DNA of 64,000 nt from Drosophila persimilis (taxonomy: Eukaryota > Arthropoda > Insecta > Diptera > Drosophilidae). This document shows positions 1 through 12,600 of the stretch, piece by piece. The stretch is from assembly GCF_003286085.1 (NCBI RefSeq), contig NW_020825289.1, positions 21,850,001 to 21,914,000 on the forward strand. Direction: 5' to 3'. Every line of letters starts with the position of its first letter. The stretch's first letter is position 1. The translations under genes and the position numbers were made by a program. Below the pieces are notes generated by a model, which was not told the origin of the DNA, searched no databases, and saw only the letters and a list, made by a program, of their open reading frames with translations.

Positions 1-503
1 ATTTTAAAATCCCCTATTCCTATTCCTATCCCTATTCCTATCCTTGTCCCAAAAAAAACACATACCTGGAGTGAGCAGAGTGCACAGGACTCGAGGTCCT
101 GCTGGCTGCATTTGATTACGGACAAATGGCAAATGTTTCATGTTGAAATGATCAGTGGCAGGAGCTTCCCGCCCGCCGCCCGATGAGAGCTAATTAAACC
201 TAAGCGAACATCAAGCATACGCCACGTTGAGCAAACAGGAAGCCAGGAAGCAAGGCAGCGGCTTAGACAACCGACTTAATGGGGGATAAGCCGGCAGCCT
301 TCAGCCGGCAAACACTTGGCTGGCAATTAATTAAAAGGAGCCACCGCCTCCGCCGCCAACCAGCTCGAAACCCAGTCAAATATTTGGTTGTTAAATGCAG
401 CACCAGAGGACCTCCTGGAAAAGCCGATTTTATTGCAAAAAGAAAGAAGAGAGGGGCAAAACAGCAATGATAAAAACAGGAGCCGATGCCGATGCGATGG
501 AAG
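1..503. other. Downstream flank of the amino-acid transporter gene
   Basis: No gene is seen here. The first 50 bases are a simple repeat of CCTATT/CCTATC units. On the minus strand an AATAAA poly(A) signal lies at 434-429, about 70 bases past the stop codon of the transporter, so most of 430-503 is probably its short 3' UTR. The small open frames in this stretch lack any recognisable protein features. Confidence 0.6.
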
Positions 504-2228
504 CTACATGTGTTGCAGCGTCGTCCGGAAGTCGTCCACCAACTGCTTCATGGCCATCGTGCAGCCCACAATCCCAAAGACGAGTCCCACGACGATGAGC
601 AGGAGGTCGCGCACCAGCTTCCACCTGAGACGCCCGTAGCCGACGTCGTAGTTGAGGAAGATGTCTATCAGGGCCGGACAGAGCAGGTTCAGATTGCTCA
701 GAGAGAAGGCGCCCTCCAGCTCGGTGAGGGCGGCCAGATTGGGCACGCCCACAGCCACCAGACCTGCGCGGAAGAAGGAGCTGTGAGTGGCCTTCGGGCA
801 GTGGCTGGAGCAGCGATGCCGACCTGTGAGCAGCAGAAAGCTGAGGCGCACCGCATACTCCTGGAGAGTGTGGTACCTCCCCTTCTCTGTGGCTTCACTG
901 TAGTCGCTGAAGATCACCGTGATCACCACGAAGCCGTTGAGGGGATAGCTCAAGAAGATCCCCGTGGCAATGAAGACTTTGATCAGCTGCGAAAGACTGC
1001 GAGAGATCGAGCGAGAGTGAGCGAAAGTTGGGACGGGATTCTTACATTTCATTCTGCGGAATGTTCAGGGTTATGCTGGCCTCCACGATCTCGCCGAACC
1101 GCCAGTAGCCCATGATGCCGAAGAATATGTTGGAGAGGAGGATGAAGAAGACGGAGACATTCAGAACACCGAACATCCCCAGATAGCTCTGGGGCTGGGC
1201 CATGTTCGCCTCCACAACCAGCATCTACGGAGAAGAGGATCAGTGGCAGCCCCGATGCGGCGAAAAAGGGATACTCACCGAGCCCACGGCTGTCAGGGAG
1301 AAGGAGGCGATGCCGAAGAAGACCAGCCACTCGCTGGGGCATGTGGTCAGCTGGCGCTCGCGGGGATCGGGCAGCCCGCTGAAGAGGTAGTACATGATGA
1401 AGGCAAAGCCCCCGTAGAGCAGGAAGTTGGAGACCAAGTTGAGGGGCACCAGGTACTTGAGACGCCGGATCAGGAAGAGGGGCAGCAGGAGCAGGCACGC
1501 GCCCAGGACGTAGTAGCGCTCGTTGTACTTGCCGCCGTAGTAGTCGCCGATCTCCTTGAAGTTCTTGGCCACGAACACCAGGTAGACGGTGCACAGCCCG
1601 AACTGGCCGAAGACCAGGACACAGGCGGTCAGGAGGCCGGCGGTGCGGCCGAAGCGGTGCACCCACTTGGGCCCCAGCTCGTAGGCAATCTGCACGGCCT
1701 CCGGCATGGACACCTGCGGCACTCGGCGCCTGCGACAGCACTCGGTCATGCCGGCGATCTGTCCGCGGAAGAGACCGGAAACCAATGAGAAATCGGGGCG
1801 GGGGGCTGTCCACAGCCACTTACAGACCAGCAAATGGATGGAGTACGTCAGCAGGATCATCAGCAGGACCGAAAAGAGGACGCCCCCCAGAACGCCCGAG
1901 TGGCGGAAGGCCAGCGGCATGGCCAGGATTCCGGTGCCAATCACGCACTTCAGCAGGGATATGACGGCATCGCAGTTGCTGGGGAAGTGTGCGAACGGAT
2001 TCAACGAGGGGAAGGGAAGAGCAAAGGGCAACTCACGTCAGCGGCACCTCCACGGTTCGCTTCTCGTACGGATTGTAGATGAAGAACGACGACCTGGAGC
2101 GACTGCAGGGAGGACAAGTTTGAATCCAGGAATCCAGGAACCTCAAACCAGTAGCCCCAAAACACTCACATTTCGGTTAAAGCCAGTTCCGTTGGCTCCG
2201 CCTGCTCCGGCCTTGGCTTGGGCTCCAT
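504..2228 (-). CDS. Proton-coupled amino-acid transporter, SLC36/PAT family
   Basis: Likely moves small amino acids with protons across the plasma or lysosomal membrane. Six coding exons on the minus strand: 2228-2170, 2102-2037, 1978-1828, 1758-1279, 1224-1046 and 996-504, giving about 475 residues, normal for the family. The start is the ATG at 2228 ([11 protein letters not shown]). The soluble N-terminus leads into TM1 with the family-like stretch [20 protein letters not shown], then many hydrophobic segments, including [20 protein letters not shown] and the [12 protein letters not shown] segment that matches the family's LPLENNM region. Joins are in phase except the third intron: a perfect GTAAGT donor (1823) is out of frame with the only good acceptor (1759), whereas GTCTGT at 1827 keeps frame and the family's spacing; the frame is also open if the intron is retained. 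The family is certain; which fly paralogue it is, I cannot say. Confidence 0.85.
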
Positions 2229-3766
2229 TCCCCGAGAGAGCTTCGAAAGGAAAGGCGACGGAGAGAGAAGGACCAAAGCCAAGCAAAGGGAAAACGAAAA
2301 AGTGTCTCGCCCTTTTGACAGCAATTTCAAATTAGTTCAGTCGATTCCCCGCAACTGCCGGCAGCTGCGCACACATTCAATTCACTTAGAACGAATCAGA
2401 GCCGGCGCCGGAAATGCCCGCCACTGCGGCACAATCAAAATGGCTGCACATGCGCGGCCATTATCGTAATAAGTGCAACTTATGGCCTGCCTTGGGGCGC
2501 TGCAGGGCATAAACTGCCCCAACTAACGGCGGTCGTGCGGCTGGGAGCGAGGGCAGGGACAGGCCAACGAAGCCCTGAAAGCCGCATCTCTAAGGTCACA
2601 GTGAGATCTGTACCCTCTAGTAGTCCTACCCTACCCTACCCTGCAATAAATGAGTCTTGAGAGGACCCAACTGATTGCCAGGATATCCAGGCTCCACTGT
2701 CTCCATTCCCCGTTCCCCAGTGGACGATTGCCGAGCCCGAATGTGCATTTCCGCGTCCGCATTTAGTTGTAGCTGCAGTTGTGCCTGTCTGTCTGTCTGT
2801 CTGTGTGTGTGTGCGAACTTAACAGTAAATTGAATTAAAATTTATTGTGCAAATTGCAGAATTCCGAAAGCGCGTAGTGCAGCCCCAAAGCCAAAGCCAA
2901 AGCGAAAGCCAAAGCCAAAGCCGGAACACGCGCTGACGGCAGTCGCCGAATGTCAGGCAAAGACATCGGCGCAAATCCAATACAAATAAAATTAAGTAAA
3001 AATGCACACAGCGCCAGGATGCGAGAGGGGTGCTGTGTGGGGTGGGGGGCACGGGGGTGCGGAGTGTTTGGCAGAGAAATATGCAAATGTGATATTGTCG
3101 CTGGGCGACATTTACAACAATTACAATAACAACGACAGAGAGAGGATGGGGATGGGGATGGCGAAGGGGATGCCTGTGGGGGCGGAGACGGAGTCGGAGA
3201 CGGAGACGGCACCTAACTGCGTGCGACATGTGACACGATATTCAAATAAAGGCGCACGGCGCACAGCGCACTGCTGGGGCGCTGCTGGGGAGGCGTGGCA
3301 TTTATAGCATATATTTTGCATAAAGGGAAATATGCAGCAGTGGCAGTGGCAGTGGCAGTGGCAGAAGCAGGAGCAGCAGTTACTACTGGAAAAGAAAACG
3401 AGCGGCGGCAGCGCAGCAGCAGAAATCAAATAAAACAAATTTGGAATTTTACAGCAGACAAGGACGGAAGGAAGCAACGAAGGATCCCCAAGAACTGCTT
3501 ATGTGCAGCGCGACAATGCTGGGTCCCAGTCCCAGGCCCAGACCCAGACCCAGACCCAGTCCTGGCTGCTGGCTCCTGGCTGAGTCCTTCTCTGGACTGC
3601 CTCCACATGTTCCTTAAACTGTCACCAAATGTGTGTGAGTGTACGTGTGTGTGTGTGGAAGTATGCCAGGGTGAGAGAGTCTTTGTGTCTGTCCGGGTGT
3701 GTATGTTAGGGAAACAAACAGACTGACATTCAATTTAAATTCCTATACAAATAATTGCATGGCATT

Positions 3767-3809
3767 GGCGGGGGCCTGGAGGGGGCCTGGCGGGGGCCTG
3801 GAGGGGGCG
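3767..3809. repeat. G-rich 10-11 bp tandem repeat
   Basis: Four alternating units of GGCGGGGGCCTGGA / GGGGGCCTGG. G-runs of five or more are spaced closely enough that the strand could fold into a G-quadruplex; that is inference from base composition only. Confidence 0.6.
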
Positions 3810-4666
3810 ATTGCTAACGGCAGATTGCAGCTCTGAGATAAAAAAGTCTAACCTGAACTACAGTTGATTTGCTTTGTGCAAAAGGCACGAGGGACCAGAC
3901 CCCAAACTGAAAGCATCCAAGATGTTGCACAGAACTAATTCACACTGCAGCAGAGCGGGAGGATTGCACCAGAGCCGCTGAATCGTCAAATCCCCATCGA
4001 ATATAATTATTCACACGCCGTTTTTGCACGGATTCTTTCAAAGCACAGACTAATTTGCTTAGCCCAATGTCATTGGCCAGACCAGACCAGGCCAGGCCAG
4101 ACCAGACCAGAAAGTCATCCTGCAAATAATTATAAATTCCTTGCGGTGCTCGTCTGCCTGCCGGAGCTGAGCTGCTCCTCCACTATTATTCCGGGGCTCA
4201 TCATCCGTCTCTAAGCCAAAAATAAATTCCATTTCAACGCAAATTTTCCCAATGCTGCGCACGCACGCAGGACGAGCAGGACGAGCAGGATGTGCTGGCT
4301 TTTGTCCTTGGCAATCGGCGTTCACCTGGCACGCCATCCCAAACATTATCACTGCGGTTATCCCAGCAGCGTCGTCGTCATCATCAAATGTTATCAACAG
4401 CTTAGCGACACAAAGCGGGGCAGGCGGGGCAGGCAGGGCAGGCGGGGTGGGGGGTACAAAAAACTTTGCAAGTGCGCCACGTTCCGCTGCAGTTGCTCCT
4501 GCTGGTGCATCCTGGCAATGCCCCTTCCTCGTACCGCACCGCACCGCACCGCACCACACCGTACTGTGGCATGCACCGCGTGCTTCCCCATTCTGTGCGC
4601 ATCAATGATTTTGATCAGATTTACTGAAGCCGCCTGTCTATGTCCAGCAACGCCACCGCACCACTC

Positions 4667-4680
4667 CCCCCCCCCCCCCC
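4667..4680. repeat. Poly(C) run of 14
   Basis: An unbroken run of 14 C preceded by a CCACCGCACCACT tract. Length in such homopolymers is prone to assembly error. Confidence 0.8.
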
Positions 4681-6411
4681 ACGCCTGCTATGTATTTTTG
4701 CATTTATAATGAAATTCATCGTTCATTTTTCATACTTGCACAAAGTGGATTTTTATTAGATTCCCATTTCTCTTTTTTCCCCGCTTCCTGCGCTGCTTCT
4801 TCCGCCGTTTTGAGTCCGTCCCGTCCTTTTCCAGATTTTTCTGATTTTGTTTCTGCGTAGCCGCATGGCACGAAATTAATGCGGTTTGGAGCTCTCTGGA
4901 GCTCCATATGGAGCGAGGCCACGGAACACATCCGGTGCAGGGCACTTACATTTTTTCATCGCGAAAAGAAAACACAATATTCTAGCTGAAAGTGCACTTC
5001 AATTGAATTATCGGTAATTGATAATCGAGAAAGTTAATTGGTGCAGATTGGGTTGGGAAATAAATACATAAACAAATAATTAAATTGCTAGAATGTTCGG
5101 GTTACTAGAGTAGAGTAGAGCAGAGAATTGTGTGTGGGGCCTTTGTTTATTAAATACAAAATATAGTCCCATAAGAGACTGAAATTGCTCGTCGCTGATT
5201 TGATATCACTCAAACTCTCCATCTCTTGCGGCCTCGCTGCGTTTATTCGCCGGGGAGCGAATTCGCCCTAGCTCGGCTTCTGTTTTGCAGCTCAGCTCGC
5301 CGATCTGCTTCGTGCTCGAAATAATTCGCCCCCGCTCGTTCTTGCTTTGCGCTCTCAATTGTGCGCTCTTTCTCTGCTGTGATGATGAGTAATTCGCCTG
5401 GTCGCGAATTCGCCGTCGCCTCGTTTTTGCTTTCTCTAGGGATCGGATCGGATTGCAATTGGAAAGAGTCAGCCTACAGACAAACATATGTAGTACATAC
5501 ATACATATGTACATATGTACATGTATGCATGTGTGTATTAACCGTATATGCACGGTTAACTCTGATTTCCATTTATAAGAATGCATATTATTTGTTCTGT
5601 ATAATAAGCCAAAGTATTGAAATTGAATACTGACAGCTCCATACGTCCTTTCTTGCTTTTAAGAACTGGAAAAGTTCACATTTCACAGCGCGTGGCGTGG
5701 CATGGCTTCATTTATTATATTATGCATATTTTCCACACAATTTGTCACTGCTGCTGGAGTGTGTTGTGTGTGTGGGGGGGGGGAAACTATTTGGAAAACA
5801 AACGCAACGCAACGCACACACACACACCACTCGGCGAATTTTCTATTAAATAAACTGTCAGTCATTGACGTTGGTGCGTCTCCAACGTGTGTCCTGTCCT
5901 CTGCCTCTACCTCCGCCTCCGCCTCCAAGTGCCAATGCGAAAGTCATACACGATGATGTTTCAAATAATTGCACACCCCGGCTCAACTCTCCCTCTTTGC
6001 TCCTTCCAGCGAACGGGAAAAATATTAACAGCATTTTTAGCGAGAGGCACGCAAAAACAAAGGATAAGACTAGCAGGTCCCTTCGCATATTATTTTCTGG
6101 TCTTCTGCCGGGGTATGTGTCGCCTGTCTGGAGCGTAATTGAAAGCTACACGTAGAATATTAGACAGAGCAAAAGGTTGAGTACATTATGCGGTCACGAA
6201 ACGTGAGCGTACACAGAATTTCTATTAATCCTCGGAACGAAACTGACAATGAATAGCGGAGATACAAATAACCTATAAAATAAATACGTTAAGAACGAGT
6301 TTAAGAGTTCGCGCGCATGTTAGCTCACTGACAAAAGCTCACACAGATTTAGGTGCTGTTAGGCGCGAAATTTCGCGTTTACATTTGAATTTAACAGTGC
6401 CATAACATATG

Positions 6412-6663
6412 TCAGTACAGTGTATAGTTTGTGGCGAGGAATACGAGGCAAGGCGCGACACTGTCCTTCAGGGACTGCCGCGGCACATCCTTGAACAAGT
6501 CCTTGGGAAACTTGAGCAGCCGATTTAGACCGAAGTAGACCCTTATACCTACCACAAATATGCCTACCAGCAGCGCACCTGCTTCTCCAGCTTCTAGGGC
6601 TGATGGATCTTGAAGCACCACCCACTTTGGCCAGCGTGGTCTGACCGTTGTGTTGGCCGTAAA
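6412..6663 (-). CDS. Small one-span membrane protein, hypothetical (partial)
   Basis: An open frame of about 83 residues on the minus strand that follows a possible splice acceptor (TTTTCAG, ending at 6664) and ends with NYTLY. It carries one hydrophobic stretch (ALLVGIFVVGIRVYFGL) followed by a basic, amphipathic tail (LLKFPKDLFKDV). The part after 6621 has no ATG, so if real it is the last exon of a spliced gene whose first exon I could not place; a GTAATG candidate donor lies upstream near 6750. It faces a second tiny open frame at 6794 on the other strand. I recognise no family. It could be chance. Confidence 0.3.
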   Translation of the reverse strand, partial: FTANTTVRPRWPKWVVLQDPSALEAGEAGALLVGIFVVGIRVYFGLNRLLKFPKDLFKDVPRQSLKDSVAPCLVFLATNYTLY

Positions 6664-6793
6664 CTGAAAAAGCGTTGTTGTGGCTTTTTTTCATTTCAGG
6701 TTCTCTCTTCAGGAGGAAGTACGTTCTAGGCGTCAAATCCCCCTCCGAAGGTCATTACTGGCTGGATTCTTGTAGTTCAATTGCTGCGGCTTA

Positions 6794-6991
6794 ATGGACC
6801 AATACGCCTACATACGCATGAGCATCAGCTTGCCCAAAAGCTGTCTGCTGGATCAAGAAAATGTCAAGGAAATATGCTACAAAGTATTTAGAGATCAGGA
6901 TTTGGCCTATTCTTATATCATCATCGTTGGGACCTTGGCTGCTTATATAGTGAGTACAGTTTTGAAGAAGCATCAAATGGAACTCCCTTAA
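6794..6991 (+). CDS. Small one-span membrane protein, hypothetical
   Basis: A 65-codon frame from an ATG (MDQYAYIRMSISL) to TAA. Residues near 40-58 (YSYIIIVGTLAAYIVSTVL) form a good single membrane span, followed by a short basic tail (KKHQMELP). An AATAAA lies about 280 bases downstream, near 7275. There is no recognised family. The size and shape recall small mitochondrial inner-membrane or testis proteins of flies, but that is a guess. The codon content is not clearly coding. Confidence 0.35.
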   Translation: MDQYAYIRMSISLPKSCLLDQENVKEICYKVFRDQDLAYSYIIIVGTLAAYIVSTVLKKHQMELP

Positions 6992-9625
6992 TCGGTTTCT
7001 ACACTACAATGTTCCAGCTTTGCAAAAGCGATATTTTTGGGTATTTTTTACTCACTATTTACTACGTTCTTTACTATTTTCTCCTATAAGAAAGACGATT
7101 CTTGATTAAAGTTCCTCCTAGTCTCTCTTGACAGCCAACTAAGTTGTTTGCCAATGAAGTGATGACGAAGTGATTTATAAACAAAACATATGGAAAAATC
7201 GTACGCTCGCATACGTTTCTTTGTAGGGGGCAGATCGGAGGAACTTCTATCCATCGACGAATTGGAAGATGTTTAAATAAAAAACACTCTCAGGCTTTGG
7301 TCGTTAGTTGCTCCAAGAATTTTCGTATTTAGGTATAATTATCTATGAGTATGTGCGAGTTACTTAGTTCTATACAAATGTATAGTTGTCGCATCTAATA
7401 TTGTTATTTTCACAATAAAGTGTGTAGCCGCCGAAATCAATTGCCAATTATCCCATAATAAATAAAAATACCGATATGCGTCTATGAGAATAATTAGTTC
7501 ATGCAGCTATCAACAGATGGCGCCTATAAGGGATATCCGTGTATATACAAAACCGATCATGCACCTGTTTTAATAAAGGGGGCTAAGAGGGCTATGTCCG
7601 TTTGTTTATCAGTATACGAGCTACATACTCATACATAAGAAAATCAAAGCAATCGCTGCAGCAGTATTTAAAATAGGCCAGTCAGGTAGAAAATTTATTC
7701 ACTAATCGGATAAAATTATGTGAAAGTGGCTGAGCGTTCTATCCAGCTAGTAATATTAAACCGAATATCAAAAAAGACGAATTTGATAGAACTTGAATAA
7801 TTCGTCAGTATATTTATGGTATATCTGCGGTATTTCTGAGGGTTAGAGGGTCATACTGCTGCTCTCTACTGCAACGAAGAAATGAGTCGTGATATGGAAT
7901 GGCCTATAAAAGGGGGTAGGGACAAAAGGCAAAAACAGCCAAGCCAAGGCAAATAGCAAGGCTCGTCCGAGCCCCACCTCGCGAGTGATGGCAAAAGGGG
8001 TGGACTTTACCTTGCATGCGTTTCTTTTTTTAGGCGGTTGGTCCCACTGTGCATACCCTATTTTCCCTCCCAATATGTATCAAATGTGTAGTTACCGAGT
8101 AGTTGCGATGTAATTACTTGAACAAAATGTAAATAATGAAGAAACGAACATGTAGTATATGTAGTATAAAGCCGCGGTCACACTGGTGAAACAAAAAAAA
8201 AACAAGAACGAAAAAGAAAGTTGGCGATTTTTGGTTTACGTGTAAATTACTAACTAATATACGCGAAGTTGCTATAACTAAAGTGAGTGTACCCCATCAG
8301 AATAATCCGGGACTGCTAAATCGGCAGTTATTAACACATTGCAAGTGCTATTTGAAAGTAAAACATGGGTAACCAGAGTGACGTAGATCTCGCAAATGTA
8401 CACACATCGGGCGGGCACGCACTCACATTGAATCTTGCAGAAATTTATGTGCATAGCTATGCAGATGCTTGAGAATTTAATACTGAAATACTAAAGCGAG
8501 CACTTGCAGTTAGATTAAAGTAAAGCTGACCTCATGGCCTGTGATGCAACTGCTGCTGTATTGATTTTGCCCACTTTCACCTCTTACTAAATTCGGTTTC
8601 GCTAAAAGCCGCGGCAGATTGTCATACGCGTCAGAAATAGGAACGGAACGCACCGCTGCGCAGTGAACTTCGTTACCCGATGTAAATTAGGCAGATAGAT
8701 ACTATAACATGTACTATATATGTATACAGCGGGCATATAGCAAAGTCATTACCTGACGAGGCGACCAAGAAGAAGGGAGGGGGACGCGGAGGGGCCAATG
8801 TCAGTGGCTGCTTAAAATGTGTGTGCTTTTCAAATTAGATTCAAAGCTCCACTAGCTAGCCCAGCCACTAGTGGGTACCGTTTCGCCCTCGACTCCTCAC
8901 ATCATTTAGTTTGAAGAAATTTTGGGAGAAAGTTAAGCTGGCAGGCAGCTGCTGCCCTTCGATAACCGGTTCATCACAGCCCAACCACTTGTTTGACAAG
9001 TGAAAGACTGTGGACCACTGTCCAGGTAGTGCATAGCCCAGTGCCAGCCTCCCCCTTAATCTGGAGAGAGGCTTATTCTTGGGGACTAACGTAAGCCCCG
9101 TTGTCTGTCGCTCTTAAATCTCCCAATCTCCAAAGACGGCGAGGCACCCGAACAGCTTGTGCTCGCGCTCGCGCCTAAGTCGTCGCACGAAGGCAGGCGC
9201 TGACGAGGCGGTCGCTGACGCTGACGCTGCCTGCCCTGTTGCTTAGCTTTTGTTTCCCTTTCGTGGCTGGTGCTTGCGCATATTTGATTTCAGTTTACTT
9301 CCAAACTCGACATCGTGCAGGTTGACAGACACACAGGTTTCCAAGTGATTCGATTCCAGAAATAAAACACCGGACACCAACACACGCACCACACACACAC
9401 ACACCGTCAGAAATACCTATTGCACTTGCACACTCACACACAAACACTCTAACGGGCGGCTCCGTCTCTAATCAATTCTAAGTAAATACTTGTAAAATCA
9501 AAGTTTGAAAGTACAGACAAAAGTCAAACGGTACGGCACGACACGGGGTGGGGTGGGGTCCATATTTGCCATTGAATTCCGATCCATGCCTATATCCTAT
9601 GTTTCTCTCTTTCTACCCTTGACAG
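6992..9625. other. Intergenic region and 5' UTR/first intron of ATPCL
   Basis: No coding gene is seen. A Motif-1 core promoter element at 8175-8185 probably starts the ATPCL transcript. A GTGAGT donor at 8283 could end an untranslated first exon that is spliced to the acceptor at 9625. The rest is AT-rich DNA followed by a GC-richer block (8.7-9.3 kb) with short CTGACG and CTCGCG repeats and CA-rich DNA near 9390-9450. Confidence 0.5.
8175..8185 (+). promoter_or_regulatory. Motif 1 (M1BP) core-promoter element, probably of ATPCL
   Basis: CGGTCACACTG matches the Drosophila core-promoter Motif 1 consensus (YGGTCACACTR), bound by M1BP at housekeeping genes and usually about 20 bases upstream of the start site. 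It points rightwards to ATPCL, about 1.46 kb from the ATG, and is followed within 100 bases by a GTGAGT donor. Assignment to ATPCL is inference. Confidence 0.55.
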
Positions 9626-9633
9626 CATCTGGG

Positions 9634-12600
9634 ATGTCGGCGAAAGCAATCACTGAAGCCACGGGCAAGGATATCCTGAACCGTCACCTCAATGTCCATG
9701 GCGCAGGCGCGGCCACTTGTCGCTTTGCCACAGTCAATGCCGACACAGACTGGTCCAAGCTGAGTGTCGATCAGCCCTGGTTGCTGACCACGGTGAGTTC
9801 CATTTAAAAATAGCCTAACGGATCCCTATCAGCAGTAGCAGCAGCAGCAGCAACCGTTAATTAGGCCAGCGTCGGCCACAAACATTCGACGTTGTCATTG
9901 AACTTGACCCCGCAAAAGCGGGGACAGGCGAACGTGGGGACGGCGGGATCTCTGCACGCCATCCCCGGATGACTAAGCCGGCGCTGGCCTCCACCTGATA
10001 AGCAGCATGTTGCGAGCGCCAGGCGACCGAGTGATTCTGATAGAAGGGCGGATTGGCTGCGCGGTTTTTTCGGGTGGCGTTTGTTTATCGGCGTGCATGA
10101 TTATTGAGCACTATTGGCTATAGCTATATCTAGAGGTCGTGTGGCGTGTGGCGTGGTCGTCACTTGAGAGCTGGGGAGCACGATAAGTGCTACTGCTGCT
10201 CACAATAGAATTACTCAATCTTGTAGATTCGTAGCGGAAATTCACTCGCGTTTTATCGGTCATTGAAAGCGAGAAATCTCAAATCTTCGAAATGTCGCGT
10301 GATGTTTTTATTGTTTGCGGAAGGGCAAAAACACAAAAAGCGCTGACGATGCTCCCCGGCTTCTTCCGAAAGTAAACACTTATTCTTTTTGAAAGTTCTG
10401 TCTTGCACTACCATTTTGTGTTGCCTGACGACTCGGATGACATTTGCTAAATTTACACTCGTACGATTTTCTAATAGGCATCTCCGACAACATCTGTGTT
10501 TTCGCGTATAGTGTACCCGGGGATTGTCATTGTCAATGACGAGGCGCTGGCTGTGTGGCCGGCCTGACCCTTGGGGACGCTCGCTCGCTATCGCCTGATC
10601 TGGCTCCACACACATACACACACACAGTTGCTGAGAAACCGGCTTCTCTCGCTGTCCGTTCAAGTTCAATGATTTATTGGCTATTATTATACTCGCACTC
10701 GTATCTTATCAACAGTTTAATTAACATTTCGATTTTGGGGATGCTCTCCTTTGTTGCAGCCGCTGGTGGTCAAGCCCGATCAGTTGATCAAGCGTCGCGG
10801 CAAACTGGGACTGATTGGCGTGAAGAAGAGCTTTGAGCAGGTGAAACAATGGATTGGCGAGCGCATCAACAAGGATCAGAAGATCGGCAATGCCGTGGGC
10901 AAGCTGCGGAACTTCATCATCGAACCCTTTCTGCCACACACCGACGTGAGTGCCACACCACACTCTTTTTCAATCTCAATTGAGTCGAATCCGACCCCTT
11001 AACTGTTTTCTGCTCTGTCCCAGGCGGAGGAAATGTACGTGTGCATCTATTCCCATCGATCGGCGGACACGATTCTGTTCTATCATCAGGGTGGCGTGGA
11101 CATTGGCGATGTGGATGCCAAGGCCGTGAAGCTGGATGTCCCAGTGAACAGTGACCTCTCGCTGGCCGATGTCAAGAGCAAGCTGCTCAAGGAGGTCAAG
11201 GATGCCAGCCAGAGGGAGCGCATTGCCAAATTCATTGGCGCCTTGTATGCGACGTTCGTGGACTTGTACTTCACATATCTGGAGATCAATCCCCTGGTGG
11301 TGACGGCCGACAATCTGTACATACTGGACCTGGCCGCCAAGCTGGACTCGACGGCTGACTTTATCTGCCGTCCCAAGTGGGGAGAGATCGATTATCCGCC
11401 ACCATTTGGCCGCGATGCCTATCCCGAGGAGGCCTACATCGCCGATTTGGATGCCAAGAGCGGGGCCTCGCTGAAGCTCACGATTCTGAATCGGAATGGT
11501 CGCATCTGGACGATGGTGGCGGGCGGCGGTGCCAGCGTGATCTATTCGGACACCATTTGCGATCTGGGCGGCGCCTCAGAGCTGGCAAACTATGGCGAGT
11601 ACAGTGGTGCCCCCTCCGAGCAGCAGACGTACGAGTACGCCAAGACCATACTCAACCTGATGACCTCCTCGCCCAAGCACCCCGATGGCAAGGTGCTGAT
11701 AACCGGCGGTGGCATTGCCAACTTCACAAACGTTGCCGCGACCTTCCAAGGTGATATATACCTATATACATATATATATCTTATCAGCCATCGATCAATA
11801 TTGTACTCATTCCTCATCCCAGGCATCATCACGGCCCTCCGTGAGTTCCAGCCAAAGCTGGTCGAGCACAATGTCTCGATCTTTGTGCGCCGCGCTGGGC
11901 CCAACTATCAGGAGGGTCTGCGCCGCATGCGTGACTTTGGCGGCACCTTGGGCATACCGCTGCACGTGTTTGGACCCGAAACACACATGACTGCCATTTG
12001 CGGAATGGCCCTGGGCAAGCGGCCCATCCCGAAGGTGGCCAGTGTGGAGTTCTCCACCGCCAATTTCCTGCTTCCTGGCGGCCAGCAGGCGCAGGCTGAT
12101 CTCAAGGCGGCCAGCGATGCCAGCAGCGAGGCCCTCGGCTCCGGTAAGTGAAATGGAATGGAATTAGAATGGCATCTGAACGTGAAATCTGTTGTATGGT
12201 GTGTGTGTACCCCAAAGGAGATCACTAATCCATTCTAGCAGTAATCGTATATACAATCTTATTTTTAATCGTTTGTATCCTTGCTGAGGCATCGATGGTA
12301 TTGATTGTCCTGCACTTATCTGATCTCTCTCTCTCTTTTTATTCTCTCTGTATTTTGTATGTATTTGCATTGATCGCTCTCGCCCTCGCCCTCGACTACC
12401 GACAACAACAAATATTGTCATCACATAAAAAACAAACAAAAATAACAATCCACATAAACCTCGATCAAAAAATCAAAAACCAATTTGAAATGCTCGTTTG
12501 GCCAATCAACCCGAAACTGCACCGCGAATCCTCATACACCCCGTGTTTGTATATCGTATATATCGTATCTGTATCTGTATCTGTATCGTATTTGTATATG

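Larger units (their letters stand above)
2229..6411. other. Intergenic region rich in simple repeats
   Basis: No credible gene. The stretch holds the transporter's upstream region and then low-complexity DNA: CTGT/GT repeats at 2786-2812, AAAGCC repeats at about 2883-2925, GCAGTG repeats at about 3334-3366, CAGACC repeats at about 3539-3559, a GGGGGCCTGG repeat at 3767-3809, CCAGA repeats near 4078-4110, CGCAC repeats at 4534-4556, a 14-base C run at 4667-4680 and TACATA repeats near 5490-5525. Open frames here are short, compositionally simple and unsupported. Some may be regulatory DNA or untranslated exons. Confidence 0.6.

Noticed and set aside
1049-1819. 256-codon minus-strand frame overlapping the transporter
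   Set aside because: Arg/Pro-rich out-of-frame shadow of GC-rich transporter exons; not transporter-like.
2880-4600. Possible coding in the repeat-rich frames between 2.8 and 4.6 kb
   Set aside because: Low-complexity translations (Ser-Pro, Arg-Leu, Ala-Val strings) that track simple nucleotide repeats.
5220-5420. Recurring GCGAATTCGCC words suggesting a mobile-element end
   Set aside because: Only two or three imperfect copies, with no terminal repeat, target duplication or coding remnant.
10253-10669. 138-codon minus-strand frame in the first ATPCL coding intron
   Set aside because: No domain, no hydrophobic pattern, mixed codon use and no splice or promoter support; probably chance.
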